Below, piece by piece: positions 1 through 9,486 of a stretch of DNA of 64,000 nucleotides (position 1 is the first letter of the stretch; the number at the start of each line of letters is the position of its first letter). The DNA comes from Gemmatimonadaceae bacterium (lineage in GTDB: Bacteria; Gemmatimonadota; Gemmatimonadetes; Gemmatimonadales; Gemmatimonadaceae). The translations under genes were made by a program, and so were the position numbers. Below the pieces are notes generated by a model. It worked only from the letters and a program-made list of their open reading frames with translations, was not told the DNA's origin and did no database searches. The stretch spans positions 186,001-250,000 of the forward strand of contig JACVCD010000005.1 in assembly GCA_016742275.1 (NCBI GenBank), given 5' to 3'.

Positions 1-232
1 CCGCATAGAGTTTGGTCAGCTGCGCCTTGCTTTCCGCCGAGAACTGTTCGGGAATCTCGACGCGCGCTTCCGCAGTGACTTGTGCGCTCGATTGAACACC
101 CGTCTGTGCGCTCGATTGCGTGCCGGACTGAGTACCAGTCTGTCCGGCGCTCTGTGCAATAACAAGCGTTGGCGTGGCAACAGCAAACAACAGACCGAAC
201 GTGATGTGCGTGTGCTTGAGCGTGTGCTTCAT
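1..232 (-). CDS. Secreted hypothetical protein, C-terminus beyond window
   Basis: This leftward gene is cut by the window edge; 77 residues are visible. The ATG at 232 follows a strong AGGAGG ribosome site a few bases upstream. The protein opens with a basic stretch and a hydrophobic segment typical of a Sec signal peptide, with likely cleavage after Ala-Gln near residue 26. Next come about 25 residues rich in Ser, Gln, Thr and Gly in a loosely repeated pattern, then a more ordinary charged segment at the cut. It lies 45 bp downstream of the glycogen-binding-module gene on the same strand, so the two are probably co-transcribed. I do not recognise the family. Export is well supported; function is unknown. 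Confidence 0.65.
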   Translation of the reverse strand, partial: MKHTLKHTHITFGLLFAVATPTLVIAQSAGQTGTQSGTQSSAQTGVQSSAQVTAEARVEIPEQFSAESKAQLTKLYA

Positions 233-277
233 GCTTCCTCCTGCAGTGAGTGAATCAGGCGAACGATCGGTGGTGGG

Positions 278-1618
278 TCAGCGTGCGGGAGCGCGCACGA
301 TCACCCAGGCCACCTTGCTGCCGAAGCCGTCGTCTGCGGCTGCGACACCATCAGGCACCCGCCACTCCGTTCCATCAATGAGGAACGTGTAGCGGTACTC
401 GCCGGCAGTAAGTGGTACATCCACATACCAGACCCCACCGGACGACTGGCGCGCGGGAATGCGTTGCCAGTTGTTCCAGTCACCGGCCAACTCCACCTGC
501 TTGGCCTTTGGCGACTTGATTGCGATGCGCGTGTGATTGGCGCGCGGTGCGTTCTCACCGCGCACGGTGGCGCCCACCAGACGTGATGTGCTGGCACGGC
601 TGCTTGATCGCGCGGCCTGCACACCACCCATCGACAGACGCAGACCGGCCGTCACGTAGCGCCCGCTCATCGTGCCGGCAATGCGATCGCGCGGATAGCT
701 GCCTGCGCTCGCCACCACACTGACATGCGGAACCACCATGACATCGGCATGCGCTGCGGCAAACGCGCGACGCTCGTCCGGTGCCTCGCGATGCCCGACA
801 CTGCCCACCAGCGTGACCGGCCCTCGCATGAAGGCCGAGATGAACTCCACGTCGTGGAGCATCACATTGTCCGTTGGTGACGTTGCAGTGCCGGCCTCGG
901 ACGACAGATTCGCCTCGTCGTTCACGTTCCAGCTGCTGTAGCGCACAGCAATCTGCGCAGCGCGATCATGCCGAAGGCCGCGAAACGTGCGCTGAGCGAG
1001 CAGCTGTGCGCCTACACCTGTGCGCGTGATGCGATCAGTTCTCTCCGACGCACCGCCAGTGCTTGAACCCGAACCCGGGCGCGGGAAACCTGGCAGACCA
1101 GGAATACCTGGAAAGTTGCTGCCATTGTCCGGCGATTCCGCGACCGATGTCACACGCAGCGCCGCGGTGCCTACTCCAACCTGCGGGCCACCGGACACCA
1201 GCCACTCGCCCGGCGCACCCGGACGCCATTCGAGCGCCCCCTGCGCCTGTGCATGTGTGAACTGCGCGTTGAACGTGGTGCGCGCTAACGAGCCCTGCGT
1301 CGTAAGCCGCATTCCCACTCCGGTCGACGCCGGAGAATGCAGAGAGATGAGGCCACCGCCTCCGATCGAGCGCACTGCGTCGGCAAACTGTGTGGCCGAT
1401 CCCTGCGCACGCAGGTCAAGCCACGACAGAGGAGACGCCGACACAGCGGGTGCCAATGTCCAGGCTTGGGAACGCATACCGCGCTGATCCGTAGCCGCAC
1501 CACTATGCACGCCGAGCTGTAGCTCGGTTGGCATACGTGACTGTGCAACAAGTGCTGTTGGCGCGACAGCGACCGTCATGATAGAGATGGCCGCAATGAG
1601 AGGTGGGATGCGGTCCAT
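278..1618 (-). CDS. Exported protein with C-terminal glycogen-binding (AMPK1/CBM48-like) domain
   Basis: A 446-residue protein. I start it at the ATG at 1618 because that gives a clean signal peptide (hydrophobic residues 5-22, then Val-Ala-Gln); upstream codons in frame do not look exported. Residues about 30-340 are rich in alternating Gly, Ser, Thr and aromatic residues, which suggests an outer-membrane or surface beta-rich domain, although no known family was recognised. The last 80 or so residues form an early-set Ig-like carbohydrate-binding module of the AMPK-beta/CBM48 type, with the motifs VELAGDWNNW, GVWYVDVPL, GEYRYTFLIDG and WRVPDG. The module is known to bind alpha-glucans. Attachment to a secreted protein instead of an amylase suggests a structural or sensing role at the envelope (inference). 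Confidence 0.75.
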   Translation of the reverse strand: MDRIPPLIAAISIMTVAVAPTALVAQSRMPTELQLGVHSGAATDQRGMRSQAWTLAPAVSASPLSWLDLRAQGSATQFADAVRSIGGGGLISLHSPASTGVGMRLTTQGSLARTTFNAQFTHAQAQGALEWRPGAPGEWLVSGGPQVGVGTAALRVTSVAESPDNGSNFPGIPGLPGFPRPGSGSSTGGASERTDRITRTGVGAQLLAQRTFRGLRHDRAAQIAVRYSSWNVNDEANLSSEAGTATSPTDNVMLHDVEFISAFMRGPVTLVGSVGHREAPDERRAFAAAHADVMVVPHVSVVASAGSYPRDRIAGTMSGRYVTAGLRLSMGGVQAARSSSRASTSRLVGATVRGENAPRANHTRIAIKSPKAKQVELAGDWNNWQRIPARQSSGGVWYVDVPLTAGEYRYTFLIDGTEWRVPDGVAAADDGFGSKVAWVIVRAPAR

Positions 1619-1911
1619 GGGCACTCCGGTGGAAGGGACTCGCACTGGTACGGTCGTAGCGAGCTGGGGTTCACCAAAACCGGTGACGGGTCTCACCACC
1701 CTCGGCATGATCCTGCCAGGATCCACCCAGGATCCACTCGGCATCAAAGTGCGTTGCATCTGTAGTGACACGGCGCACAGACAGATATTTTTCCTGTATC
1801 ACAGTGAGTACCATCGCGCATTCCGCCGCTTCTCCTTCTAGGCGCACGACAAGTCGCATGAGACGAATGGGCCGCAGCACCGCTTCACTGATGGCCAGGA
1901 TGTATGTCTCG

Positions 1912-3015
1912 ATGCATTCCGTGCGTCGTTGCGCCCCAGCGGTTGCGATGCTGTCCATGGCGATCTGGAGCACGGCATGTGAACGCGCGGCATCGGTGCG
2001 ACCGGTTGTTGGAACGGCCGTGAGCTCAACGCTCAACGACGCCGTGCGCATGGCCTACGCCGACGACATCGAAGCCAACGGTTCTGCCATTGCCGATACC
2101 ATGTTGCTCGGTGAACCCAATGCGTTGGCTGCTACGGCAATCAGCTCGGCCAGTCAGTTGGTCGCACGTCCTGGTATGGTAGCAGTACTGGGACACACCA
2201 ATAGCGGCGCCAGTCTCGCGGCATCGCGACTCTACAACGAAGCGAAGATTGTCCAGTTGGCACCTACGTCGACGGCTGTATTGTACTCGGAAGCTGGTGC
2301 ATTCTCTTTTCGCCTTGTGCCGTCGGATGCAGAACAAGGACCGACGTTGGCATCCGCCATCTCGAAGGAATGGCCGGTCGGCGCGCGCGTCGCTGTGCTG
2401 TATGTAAATGACGACTACGGCCGCGGTCTACGCACCAGTTTCCGGCGCGCATTGGACACACTGCGCTATCCGATCGTGACGGATCTGCCGCATCTCGACG
2501 GACAGGATCGTGGTACATCCATTGGCGCAGACGTGGCACCGGTCATTGCCGCGCGACCTGACGTGATAGTTTGGATTGGTCGACCGACCACACTGCATTC
2601 CGTACTGCCCGCTATTCGTCGCGAACTTGGCAATGTGTTGGTGCTCAGTAGCGATGCCACCACCGCCTGGACCGTCAGCGGGAATGCGGACAGCGTGCTC
2701 ACTGGCGTGCAGTACGTCGACTATCTCGATCTCGATGCCACACCGGCCGCGCGCCCATTCGTGGAGCGCTACGCCACGCGGTTCGGGTACACGCCTGGAG
2801 CCGGTGAAGTACTGGCCTACGATGGCATGCGTCTGTTGCTGCGCGCCATCCGCGATGGTGCGCGCACCGGAGACGAAGTGCGGCTGTGGCTCGATCGTCT
2901 CGGCAAACAGGTACCCGCGTATCAGGGGATCTCCGGAGAGCTGTCGTTCTCGGAGACGGGTGATGTGCAGCGGCCGCTCGTGTTCAAGACCATCCCTGCA
3001 CCGACGACGCGATGA
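1912..3015 (+). CDS. ABC-type branched-chain amino acid-like periplasmic binding lipoprotein
   Basis: A 367-residue lipoprotein. The ATG at 1912 gives a compact lipoprotein signal ending in the lipobox Ser-Thr-Ala-Cys at residue 23; in-frame ATGs at 1891 and 1900 are alternatives. The body has the two-lobed type I periplasmic binding fold (Peripla_BP_6/leucine-binding family), seen in blocks such as MVAVLGHTNSGAS, VAVLYVNDDYGRG and EVLAYDGMRLLLRAI. Family members bind small amides or amino acids and normally feed an ABC transporter, but no permease or ATPase gene is present here. The stop overlaps the start of a hybrid histidine kinase by 4 bp (ATGA), so translation is coupled. The likely role is ligand sensing for that kinase. 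Confidence 0.85.
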   Translation: MHSVRRCAPAVAMLSMAIWSTACERAASVRPVVGTAVSSTLNDAVRMAYADDIEANGSAIADTMLLGEPNALAATAISSASQLVARPGMVAVLGHTNSGASLAASRLYNEAKIVQLAPTSTAVLYSEAGAFSFRLVPSDAEQGPTLASAISKEWPVGARVAVLYVNDDYGRGLRTSFRRALDTLRYPIVTDLPHLDGQDRGTSIGADVAPVIAARPDVIVWIGRPTTLHSVLPAIRRELGNVLVLSSDATTAWTVSGNADSVLTGVQYVDYLDLDATPAARPFVERYATRFGYTPGAGEVLAYDGMRLLLRAIRDGARTGDEVRLWLDRLGKQVPAYQGISGELSFSETGDVQRPLVFKTIPAPTTR

Positions 3016-5093
3016 CGGAGACCCCATCGGTGGAATCGCGTCCGCCGATCAAGCGATCGCTGCATCGTCGTCTCATTGCGGTGGGCTTTGCATCGGCCGT
3101 TACCACCGGACTGCTGCTCGGCGCCATTGCCGTATTCAATGCGCGAGAGCAACAGTCGCTTCGCCAAACAACGACTCGCGTACTCGAAGAACAGCGCATT
3201 GGTGACGCCGTCATACGTGGCGTGATGCGCCAGCTGTCGATTGCCGGAGAACAGACGCAACGCGGCACAGCCAGACAGATCAGTCAGTTCGATTCGACGG
3301 GGCAGGAAGTTTACGAGCATCTGCGCGGCTATCTCTCGCGTCCACTTTCGCCGGCGGAGCGACAGCAAATCGAGCTGGTGAAGGAGCAGCATCAGGGACT
3401 CGAGGTCGCCGCACGACGCCTCATGAATTCACCATCGTCGAGCAGCTCGTATTCCGCAGCCGCCAGCGACGACATGGTGCAGCATGCGTTCGAGCTGCTC
3501 GATGTGCTGCGCACATTTGTCAGCATGCGGGAAGCAGCGCTCGAATCGCTCGCCGACACCCAGGCAACGACTTTGCGCCGCGTCACACTGGCCGGCATGC
3601 TGTTTGTGGGAGTGTTTGCGCTCGTGCAGGCGCTGGTGTTGGCGCGATTTGTCCGTCGCCGGGTCACCTCACCGCTCGGTGAACTCAGTGATGCTGTGGC
3701 ACGAGTGGGCGCCGGTGATCTCGATGTACGACTTCCCGCAGCGCCCGATCACGAGTTCCATGGACTCGTGGAAACATTCAATGACATGTCGGCGCGCCTC
3801 ACCACGGCACGCGCCGACCTCGAAGCACGAAATGCCTCGCTTTCGGATGCGCTGGCGCAGGTACGCACCACGCAGGATGAGCTCGTGCGAAACGAAACGC
3901 TGTCGGCCATCGGTCGCATGACGGCAGGGCTCGCGCATGAACTCAACAACCCGTTGGCGACCGTGCTGGCATCGAGCGAGCTGTTGGCATCGCGTCTGCG
4001 GGATGGCACTCCACCCTCGACCGCGGAACTCGATCGCGACTACGCCGCGCCGATTCTGCACGAAGCACGTCGTGCGCGGCTGCTCGTGCGCAGCATGCTG
4101 CAGTTTGCCCGACGTGGCGATGCCGAAGTGCGTCCAGTGCCCTTCCGCGAATCACTCGACGTAGTGATGGAACTTCGGCAGTTTGCGTTCACAGCTGCCA
4201 GCGTGCGTCTCGAGGCTGGCAACGTGGTCGATGCCTGCATCATGGCGGAACCACAACACCTGCAGGGTGTGCTGCTCAATGTGCTGAACAACGCACTTGA
4301 TGCACTGGCCGGTCATGCCCGTGCGGATGGAGCGCCTCGCGTGGTACGCATCGATTCGCACCGCGACGAGCACTCGCTGGTGGTAACCATTACCGACAAC
4401 GGCCCCGGACTCTCAGATCCGGCGCGTGTGTTCGAAGCCTTCTACACAACCAAGGGCGTGGGTGAAGGAACAGGGCTCGGTCTTGCCCTTGTTGATCGGT
4501 TCATGACGTCATTTGGTGGTAGCGTGAGCGCGGGCAATGTCCCCGAAGGTGGTGCACGCTTCACACTCGTGTTCCGATTAGCCGAATCGCATCTGCTGCC
4601 ATCGCATGGATGTTCTGCGGTGGCACGCACGTCCGGCCCCCTACCGGCATTGGTCGACGACACCGGCTCGGAACCACAGACCACTCCGCGTGAAAGAGCG
4701 CACGCCCGCCCGCGCATTCTGGTGGTCGATGACGAAGAACCGCTCCTCCGGGCCCAGGAGCTGCTGCTAAGGCGTCTACAGGTGGATGTGGTTGTCTGCA
4801 GCAGCGTGTCCGCCGCCTTGGAGGTATTGAGCGTCCAGACGGTGGATGTGGTGCTGTGTGACGTGAAAATGCCCGGGGCCAGTGGCGTGGCGCTGTTCGA
4901 GTGGGTCGAACGTTCGATGCCGCCCCTCGTGGAACGCTTCGCCTTCGTGACCGGCGACGTGGACGCACCGGAGCTGGCGCGCTTTTCCCGTGAGCGGCCC
5001 AGCGCGCTGATCGCAAAACCGTTCGATGTGCGTGAGTATCTCGAACAGGTGCGACGTCTTTTGGCGGTCGCCACACCGTTGCGAGTCGAGTAG
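3012..5093 (+). CDS. Hybrid sensor histidine kinase with C-terminal receiver
   Basis: A 693-residue protein. Two membrane helices (about 20-44 and 190-212) bracket a roughly 145-residue periplasmic domain with no recognised family. A HAMP linker (about 213-265) and coiled coil follow, then a HisKA domain with phospho-acceptor His309 in LAHELNNPLA and a HATPase_c domain with the N-box NVLNNALDAL, DNGPGL and GTGLGLALV. The C-terminal receiver (about 568-688) has the acidic VVDDEE cluster, phospho-acceptor Asp617 in LCDVKMPG and the conserved Lys in AKPFD. Its start overlaps the stop of the binding-lipoprotein gene, so that lipoprotein may present ligand to the periplasmic domain. No output DNA-binding domain is present, so an unlinked phosphorelay partner is expected. 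Confidence 0.92.
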   Translation: MTETPSVESRPPIKRSLHRRLIAVGFASAVTTGLLLGAIAVFNAREQQSLRQTTTRVLEEQRIGDAVIRGVMRQLSIAGEQTQRGTARQISQFDSTGQEVYEHLRGYLSRPLSPAERQQIELVKEQHQGLEVAARRLMNSPSSSSSYSAAASDDMVQHAFELLDVLRTFVSMREAALESLADTQATTLRRVTLAGMLFVGVFALVQALVLARFVRRRVTSPLGELSDAVARVGAGDLDVRLPAAPDHEFHGLVETFNDMSARLTTARADLEARNASLSDALAQVRTTQDELVRNETLSAIGRMTAGLAHELNNPLATVLASSELLASRLRDGTPPSTAELDRDYAAPILHEARRARLLVRSMLQFARRGDAEVRPVPFRESLDVVMELRQFAFTAASVRLEAGNVVDACIMAEPQHLQGVLLNVLNNALDALAGHARADGAPRVVRIDSHRDEHSLVVTITDNGPGLSDPARVFEAFYTTKGVGEGTGLGLALVDRFMTSFGGSVSAGNVPEGGARFTLVFRLAESHLLPSHGCSAVARTSGPLPALVDDTGSEPQTTPRERAHARPRILVVDDEEPLLRAQELLLRRLQVDVVVCSSVSAALEVLSVQTVDVVLCDVKMPGASGVALFEWVERSMPPLVERFAFVTGDVDAPELARFSRERPSALIAKPFDVREYLEQVRRLLAVATPLRVE

Positions 5094-5154
5094 CCGCATC
5101 CTAACGTGGGGGGAAGGCACTGTTCCTCCCGCCGTTCCACGTCCGAGCGCCACC

Positions 5155-6330
5155 ATGCCTCGATCGCTGCGTTCCGTTTCCCGCGGTGCCCTGCTTTTCT
5201 GCGGCGCCCTCTCCGGCAGTGCCCTGCTCTCCTGCGCACCTGAGCCACCAGCCAGGTTGCGCATCGGTTTGCTCGGGGTATTCGACGGTCGTTTCGCCGA
5301 ATCGACCGGCATTCCGGCGGAAGTCGGCGCCAAGTTCGCGGTGGACGAAATCAATGCCGCCGGCGGTGTGATCATTCAGGGTGTTCCCCACACCATCGAG
5401 CTGATTTCGCGGCGCACCACGCTCCGTGCTGATGAAGCCGCAGCCAGCATGCGATCCCTCATCAATCGCGATTCGGTCGACGTGGTGATTGGACCGCAGT
5501 TCAGCAGCATCGCCGCGACGGCCGGTGCGGTGGCCGAGGAATCGGATGTACCTATGATTGCCCCGATGGCCTCGAGTCCGGCGGTAACCCGCGACCGAAA
5601 GCTCGTGTCGCGCCTGGCGTTTCTCGACGCAGTACAGGGCGAGGTGCTTGCCCGATTCACCCGTGACTCACTTGGCGCCACCCGCGCCGCTGCTCTATAC
5701 AACGCCGCCAGCGTGTACGGACAGGAGATTGTGTCGTTGTTCCGTCAGACCTTTGAGAGTGAAGGCGGAACGATGGTAGTCAGCGAGGCGTTTTCCGCTG
5801 AGGACAGCAGCACACATCGTGTGCATTTGCGGCGTATCGTGAACGCAAAGCCGGAAGTATTGCTGCTCCCCGATCTCGTCGCGCGCGACTCTCTCATGCT
5901 GCGGGACCTGGTGCAACTCGGCTTTCGTGGTCGAGTGCTCGGCACCGATTCGTGGGATGCCGTTGGCATGGCACGTCTTCCGGAGTTAGGTGGCACGATC
6001 ATCGTGGCCAACTGGGATCGACGCACGACGCGACCAGCCTCTCGTCGATTCGTCGATCTCTGGAACGCAGCCAGGGGCACCAAGGACACACCACGTGCCA
6101 CGGCTGTTGCCACGTTTGACGCAGTGCATTTGCTGGCGCTGGCCGCCACACGCTCGGGCACCAAGAGTGGTCGCGCGCTTTCTGATTCACTCAGACGCAT
6201 GGGTACCTACGAAGGCGCCCTCGCTACCTATCGATTTGAAGGCACCGGCGACCCACGACGCAGCGCCACACTGCTCGAAGTTCGTTCCGACTCCACGATT
6301 CTGCGCGCCGTGATCGCCCCCCGTCCGTGA
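5155..6330 (+). CDS. ABC-type branched-chain amino acid-like periplasmic binding lipoprotein (second copy)
   Basis: A 391-residue lipoprotein beginning at the ATG at 5155, which gives a basic n-region, a hydrophobic core and the lipobox Leu-Leu-Ser-Cys. The body is again Peripla_BP_6: IGLLGVFDGRFAESTG at the start of lobe 1, GAKFAVDEINAAGGV, DVVIGPQFSSIA (substrate-cleft serines) and VPMIAPMASSPAVT. It is closer to canonical leucine-binding proteins than the first copy. It lies 61 bp after the first kinase and 7 bp before the second, so the operon repeats a binding-protein/kinase unit. No ABC permease is nearby. I infer a receptor role for an amino acid-like ligand; nutrient scavenging through an unlinked transporter cannot be excluded. 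Confidence 0.88.
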   Translation: MPRSLRSVSRGALLFCGALSGSALLSCAPEPPARLRIGLLGVFDGRFAESTGIPAEVGAKFAVDEINAAGGVIIQGVPHTIELISRRTTLRADEAAASMRSLINRDSVDVVIGPQFSSIAATAGAVAEESDVPMIAPMASSPAVTRDRKLVSRLAFLDAVQGEVLARFTRDSLGATRAAALYNAASVYGQEIVSLFRQTFESEGGTMVVSEAFSAEDSSTHRVHLRRIVNAKPEVLLLPDLVARDSLMLRDLVQLGFRGRVLGTDSWDAVGMARLPELGGTIIVANWDRRTTRPASRRFVDLWNAARGTKDTPRATAVATFDAVHLLALAATRSGTKSGRALSDSLRRMGTYEGALATYRFEGTGDPRRSATLLEVRSDSTILRAVIAPRP

Positions 6331-6337
6331 TGCGCCC

Positions 6338-8998
6338 GTGATACTCAAGCAACTTTCCCGCAGCATTACCGCGCAGCTGTCAATCGCCGTCTTCGGGCTT
6401 GGTGTGGCCCTGGTAGTGGTGGGCGGTGGTCTGGCGTATCGCGCAGCGGAACGCACGCTGCGTGAACGCTTGCTCGCGCAGCTTGCCGGTCAAGCCAGTG
6501 ATGATGCGGGTCGATTGTCGGAGTGGTTGTCGCGTCAGCGCGAAGCTACGGTGCTGCTTGGACGGGAACTGGCGGTACATGGCGGCCCATCACCAACCAC
6601 GCCCGACAGCACGCAGTGGCAATTCCTGCCGCCGAGTGTTCTCGCGGCAGAAGAGATGCAGATCATCACGGTGCCGGGCGGACGCATCGTGCGCTCCACC
6701 AATCGCGCCACGCTTGGCATGTATGCGGTCAATGAGCAGTACTACCTGTCGGGCCGCGATTCGACATTCGTCAAGTCGATTTACTACTCGGGTGTCGGGC
6801 GCCCACGTCTCACAGTGGCCACACCCATCAGGCAAGATGGCAATACCCGCGGTGTGCTGGCGGTGCACCTCGATCTGACCCAGATGGAGCGCACGCTGCT
6901 GCGGCGCACCACAGCGTCCGAGGTTTTGGGCTCCGCCGCATTGGTGCGTATGCCGGTTGATGCGTATCTCGTCAACAGTCTGGCCGACTTTGTATCGGCT
7001 GCGCGCTTTGGACGTGAGGGCGTGCGACGTGGTGTGCACAGTATGGCCATCGACTCGGCGCTCGCGCATACCACCGGCACGGGTCAGTATGTCGACTACG
7101 CTGGTCGGCCCGTGGTTGGTGCATGGCGCTGGATCCCCGAACTCGATCTGGCACTCGTTCTCGAGACACCGCAGGACGCGGCCTTTGCGCCCGCACGCTC
7201 ACTACTGCTCCGCTCTCTGCTGCTTGGTCTCGGCGCCATTACGCTGCTCGCATTCGGTGTCGTAGCCATCGCCCGTCGCTTCACGCGCCCAGTGCTGGTC
7301 GTGGCCGACGCCGCGAAGTCTGTAGCCGCCGGCAACTTTGCGGTGCTCGCGCCTGAAGTTGGCGACGATGAAGTCGGTCAGCTCGCGCGTGCGTTCAATG
7401 TGATGACAGAACGCCTGCAGTCACTGTATACACGACTTGCCAGTCAGGTCGAAGCCACGCAGGCCGCACTGGAAAAGGCACAAAGCAGCCGGGAACTGCT
7501 GCAGGATCTGGTCAACAACACGGCTACCCTGGTCCTGGTAGTAGGGCTTGATGGCCGGGTGCGTCTGGCCAACGCCCGTGTCGCGGCATTGACGGGTATT
7601 CCTGAGGGCACTGCCGAAGGCCGTGATGTGTCATCGGTGCTTGGCGATACGGCCGCCGTCCTAAGCCCCATTCTTACGCGCGCGCGTCATAGCGAAGCGG
7701 TGATCGAGCAGGAAGTTGAACTCAACTCCCCTGCAGGCCCACATGGTTGGCAGGTCGTGGCATTTCCGCTGGTGCATACCGACGGTACCACGTATGCCAC
7801 CGGTCTCATTGGCACGGATCTCACCGAGCGTGCACGCGCCGAGTCGGAGCGCCGCGCCCGTGATGCCAGTGTGCAGCAAGCGCAGAAGCTTGAAAGCCTT
7901 GGTATCATGGCCGGCGGCATTGCCCACGATTTCAACAACATCCTGGGCGCCATCATCGGCAACGTGGAGTTGGCGCGTGACGCACTCGATGATGCCGAAG
8001 AAGCCGGCGCGGCACTCGATCGCATTGGCGCAGCCAGCAGACGTGCGGCGGAACTCACGCGACAGATGCTCGCGTATGCCGGCCGTGCCAGCCTGCGGCG
8101 CGAGACCATCGATCTCCGACAAGTGGTCGATGACATCGTGCCACTGGTGCGCGCAGCACAGGCCAAGAAGGTGCGCGTGCAGGTTGCTCCTATGCCCATA
8201 GCCCTATGGGTCGAGGCCGATCCTGCGCAGTTGTCACAGGTGCTGCTCAATCTGCTCACCAACGCCGCCGAAGCCATTGGCGATGTAAACGGCACCGTAT
8301 CACTCGGCGCTGTGTTAGGTACACCGCCGCATCATGAGCATGAAGCCGGCCAATGGATTCACATGACCGTGGAGGACACCGGTCCTGGAATCCCCGATGC
8401 CGTGCGTGCTCGCATTTTCGACCCGTTCTTTTCGACGAAGGAATCGGGTCGCGGTCTTGGCCTCAGCGCCGTGCGCGGCATCGTGCGGTCACTGGGCGGC
8501 ATTCTCGAACTCGTATCAGTCGTAGGAGATGGCACGCGCTTCGATATCTACCTGCGCGCCGCCACTGAGCCAGCGCCACGAGAAGCAAATCCGTCTCCCC
8601 AGACATCGCACAAAGCCTATGGTACCGTGCTGGTCGTAGACGATGAAGCGTCTATCCGTCATGTGGCGCATCGGGTACTCACCCGCCTCGGTCTCGATGT
8701 GCTGGAAGCCGAAGATGGTGAGACCGGCGTGGCGCGCTTCCAGGCGGCCTCACCAAACATTCGTGCGATTTTGCTGGACCTCACCATGCCCGGCATGGGA
8801 GGTCTTGAGGTGCTGGCGATCATCCGGCGATCACATCCGACGCTCCCGGTGATCATTGCCAGCGGATACGATCACGACGACGCACTGCGCGCCATTGGTG
8901 AAGATCCGGCCGTGCGCTTCCTGCAAAAGCCTTACTCGACCACACTGCTTCGCGAGACCATTCTTCGTTCACTGGGCGAAATGAAGCGCGAAACCTGA
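6338..8998 (+). CDS. Cache-HAMP-PAS hybrid sensor histidine kinase with receiver
   Basis: An 886-residue protein from a GTG start 7 bp after the binding-lipoprotein gene. Order of domains: helix 1 (about 12-35), a large extracytoplasmic region (about 40-280) resembling a double-Cache sensor (PGGRIVRSTN, LTVATPIRQ, GVLAVHLDL), helix 2 (about 290-312), HAMP (to 365), PAS (about 385-500), HisKA with His530 in GGIAHDFNNILG, HATPase_c (LLTNAAEAI, DTGPGIP, GRGLGLSAVRG), and a C-terminal receiver (LVVDDEAS, LLDLTMPG, LQKPYS). The first HATPase-proximal histidine motif belongs to the HAHDFNN group common in hybrid kinases. Cache domains bind small metabolites, so this kinase could sense ligand directly as well as through its neighbouring lipoprotein. 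Confidence 0.92.
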   Translation: MILKQLSRSITAQLSIAVFGLGVALVVVGGGLAYRAAERTLRERLLAQLAGQASDDAGRLSEWLSRQREATVLLGRELAVHGGPSPTTPDSTQWQFLPPSVLAAEEMQIITVPGGRIVRSTNRATLGMYAVNEQYYLSGRDSTFVKSIYYSGVGRPRLTVATPIRQDGNTRGVLAVHLDLTQMERTLLRRTTASEVLGSAALVRMPVDAYLVNSLADFVSAARFGREGVRRGVHSMAIDSALAHTTGTGQYVDYAGRPVVGAWRWIPELDLALVLETPQDAAFAPARSLLLRSLLLGLGAITLLAFGVVAIARRFTRPVLVVADAAKSVAAGNFAVLAPEVGDDEVGQLARAFNVMTERLQSLYTRLASQVEATQAALEKAQSSRELLQDLVNNTATLVLVVGLDGRVRLANARVAALTGIPEGTAEGRDVSSVLGDTAAVLSPILTRARHSEAVIEQEVELNSPAGPHGWQVVAFPLVHTDGTTYATGLIGTDLTERARAESERRARDASVQQAQKLESLGIMAGGIAHDFNNILGAIIGNVELARDALDDAEEAGAALDRIGAASRRAAELTRQMLAYAGRASLRRETIDLRQVVDDIVPLVRAAQAKKVRVQVAPMPIALWVEADPAQLSQVLLNLLTNAAEAIGDVNGTVSLGAVLGTPPHHEHEAGQWIHMTVEDTGPGIPDAVRARIFDPFFSTKESGRGLGLSAVRGIVRSLGGILELVSVVGDGTRFDIYLRAATEPAPREANPSPQTSHKAYGTVLVVDDEASIRHVAHRVLTRLGLDVLEAEDGETGVARFQAASPNIRAILLDLTMPGMGGLEVLAIIRRSHPTLPVIIASGYDHDDALRAIGEDPAVRFLQKPYSTTLLRETILRSLGEMKRET

Positions 8999-9018
8999 GA
9001 CAGCCCGAAACCGGCTGG

Positions 9019-9465
9019 TCAGACGCGAAATTGCGAAAGATGGTGATCGAGGTGCTTGTAGCCCAAGCGTCCCCATTCCGCTGCGCTCATCGGACCGAAG
9101 AGTGGATGCGCCGGCCACTCTGTGCGTGAGGTTTCGCCCGGAAAGCGCGCGATGAGTTCAAGCAGCGCCTGTCGTTCGATTTCACCGTCGGTGATATCAC
9201 GCACCAACAACTCCGGTGCTGTGGGTGCACTCTTTGGGAACGGCAGCACATACAAAATCAGCCGCTTCACAAAGAAATTGCGCGTAAGCGGTGTGTCTCT
9301 CGGCGCAACCGGAAACTCACCATATGCCATGCGCATGGCATCGGCGCAGTGCGCGAGCATGCGCTGAGCGCTCATCTTTCCCCACGCGGGCGTGGTGTCG
9401 AGCGCCAGCTGCCGTATGCGACTGGCAAGCGCCGCGCGGGCAGAGGCTTCAGCGAGTGTCGACAT
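9019..9465 (-). CDS. DUF1569 (DinB-superfamily-like) protein
   Basis: A 148-residue protein from an ATG preceded by AGGA about ten bases upstream. It matches the DUF1569 pattern: a helical protein with MSAQRMLAHCADAMRMAYG near the N-terminus, a central TRNFFVKRLILYVLPFPKSAP segment and a C-terminal GPMSAAEWGRLGYKHLDHHLSQF. The separated histidines (HCAD and HLDHHLSQF) are typical of the DinB-like four-helix metal-binding fold. The biochemical function of the family is not established. It converges on the kinase operon (20 bp gap) and lies 21 bp downstream of a hydrolase gene on the same strand, so the two may share a transcript. Confidence 0.75.
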   Translation of the reverse strand: MSTLAEASARAALASRIRQLALDTTPAWGKMSAQRMLAHCADAMRMAYGEFPVAPRDTPLTRNFFVKRLILYVLPFPKSAPTAPELLVRDITDGEIERQALLELIARFPGETSRTEWPAHPLFGPMSAAEWGRLGYKHLDHHLSQFRV

Positions 9466-9486
9466 GCAAATGAGTCCTGTGAGATT

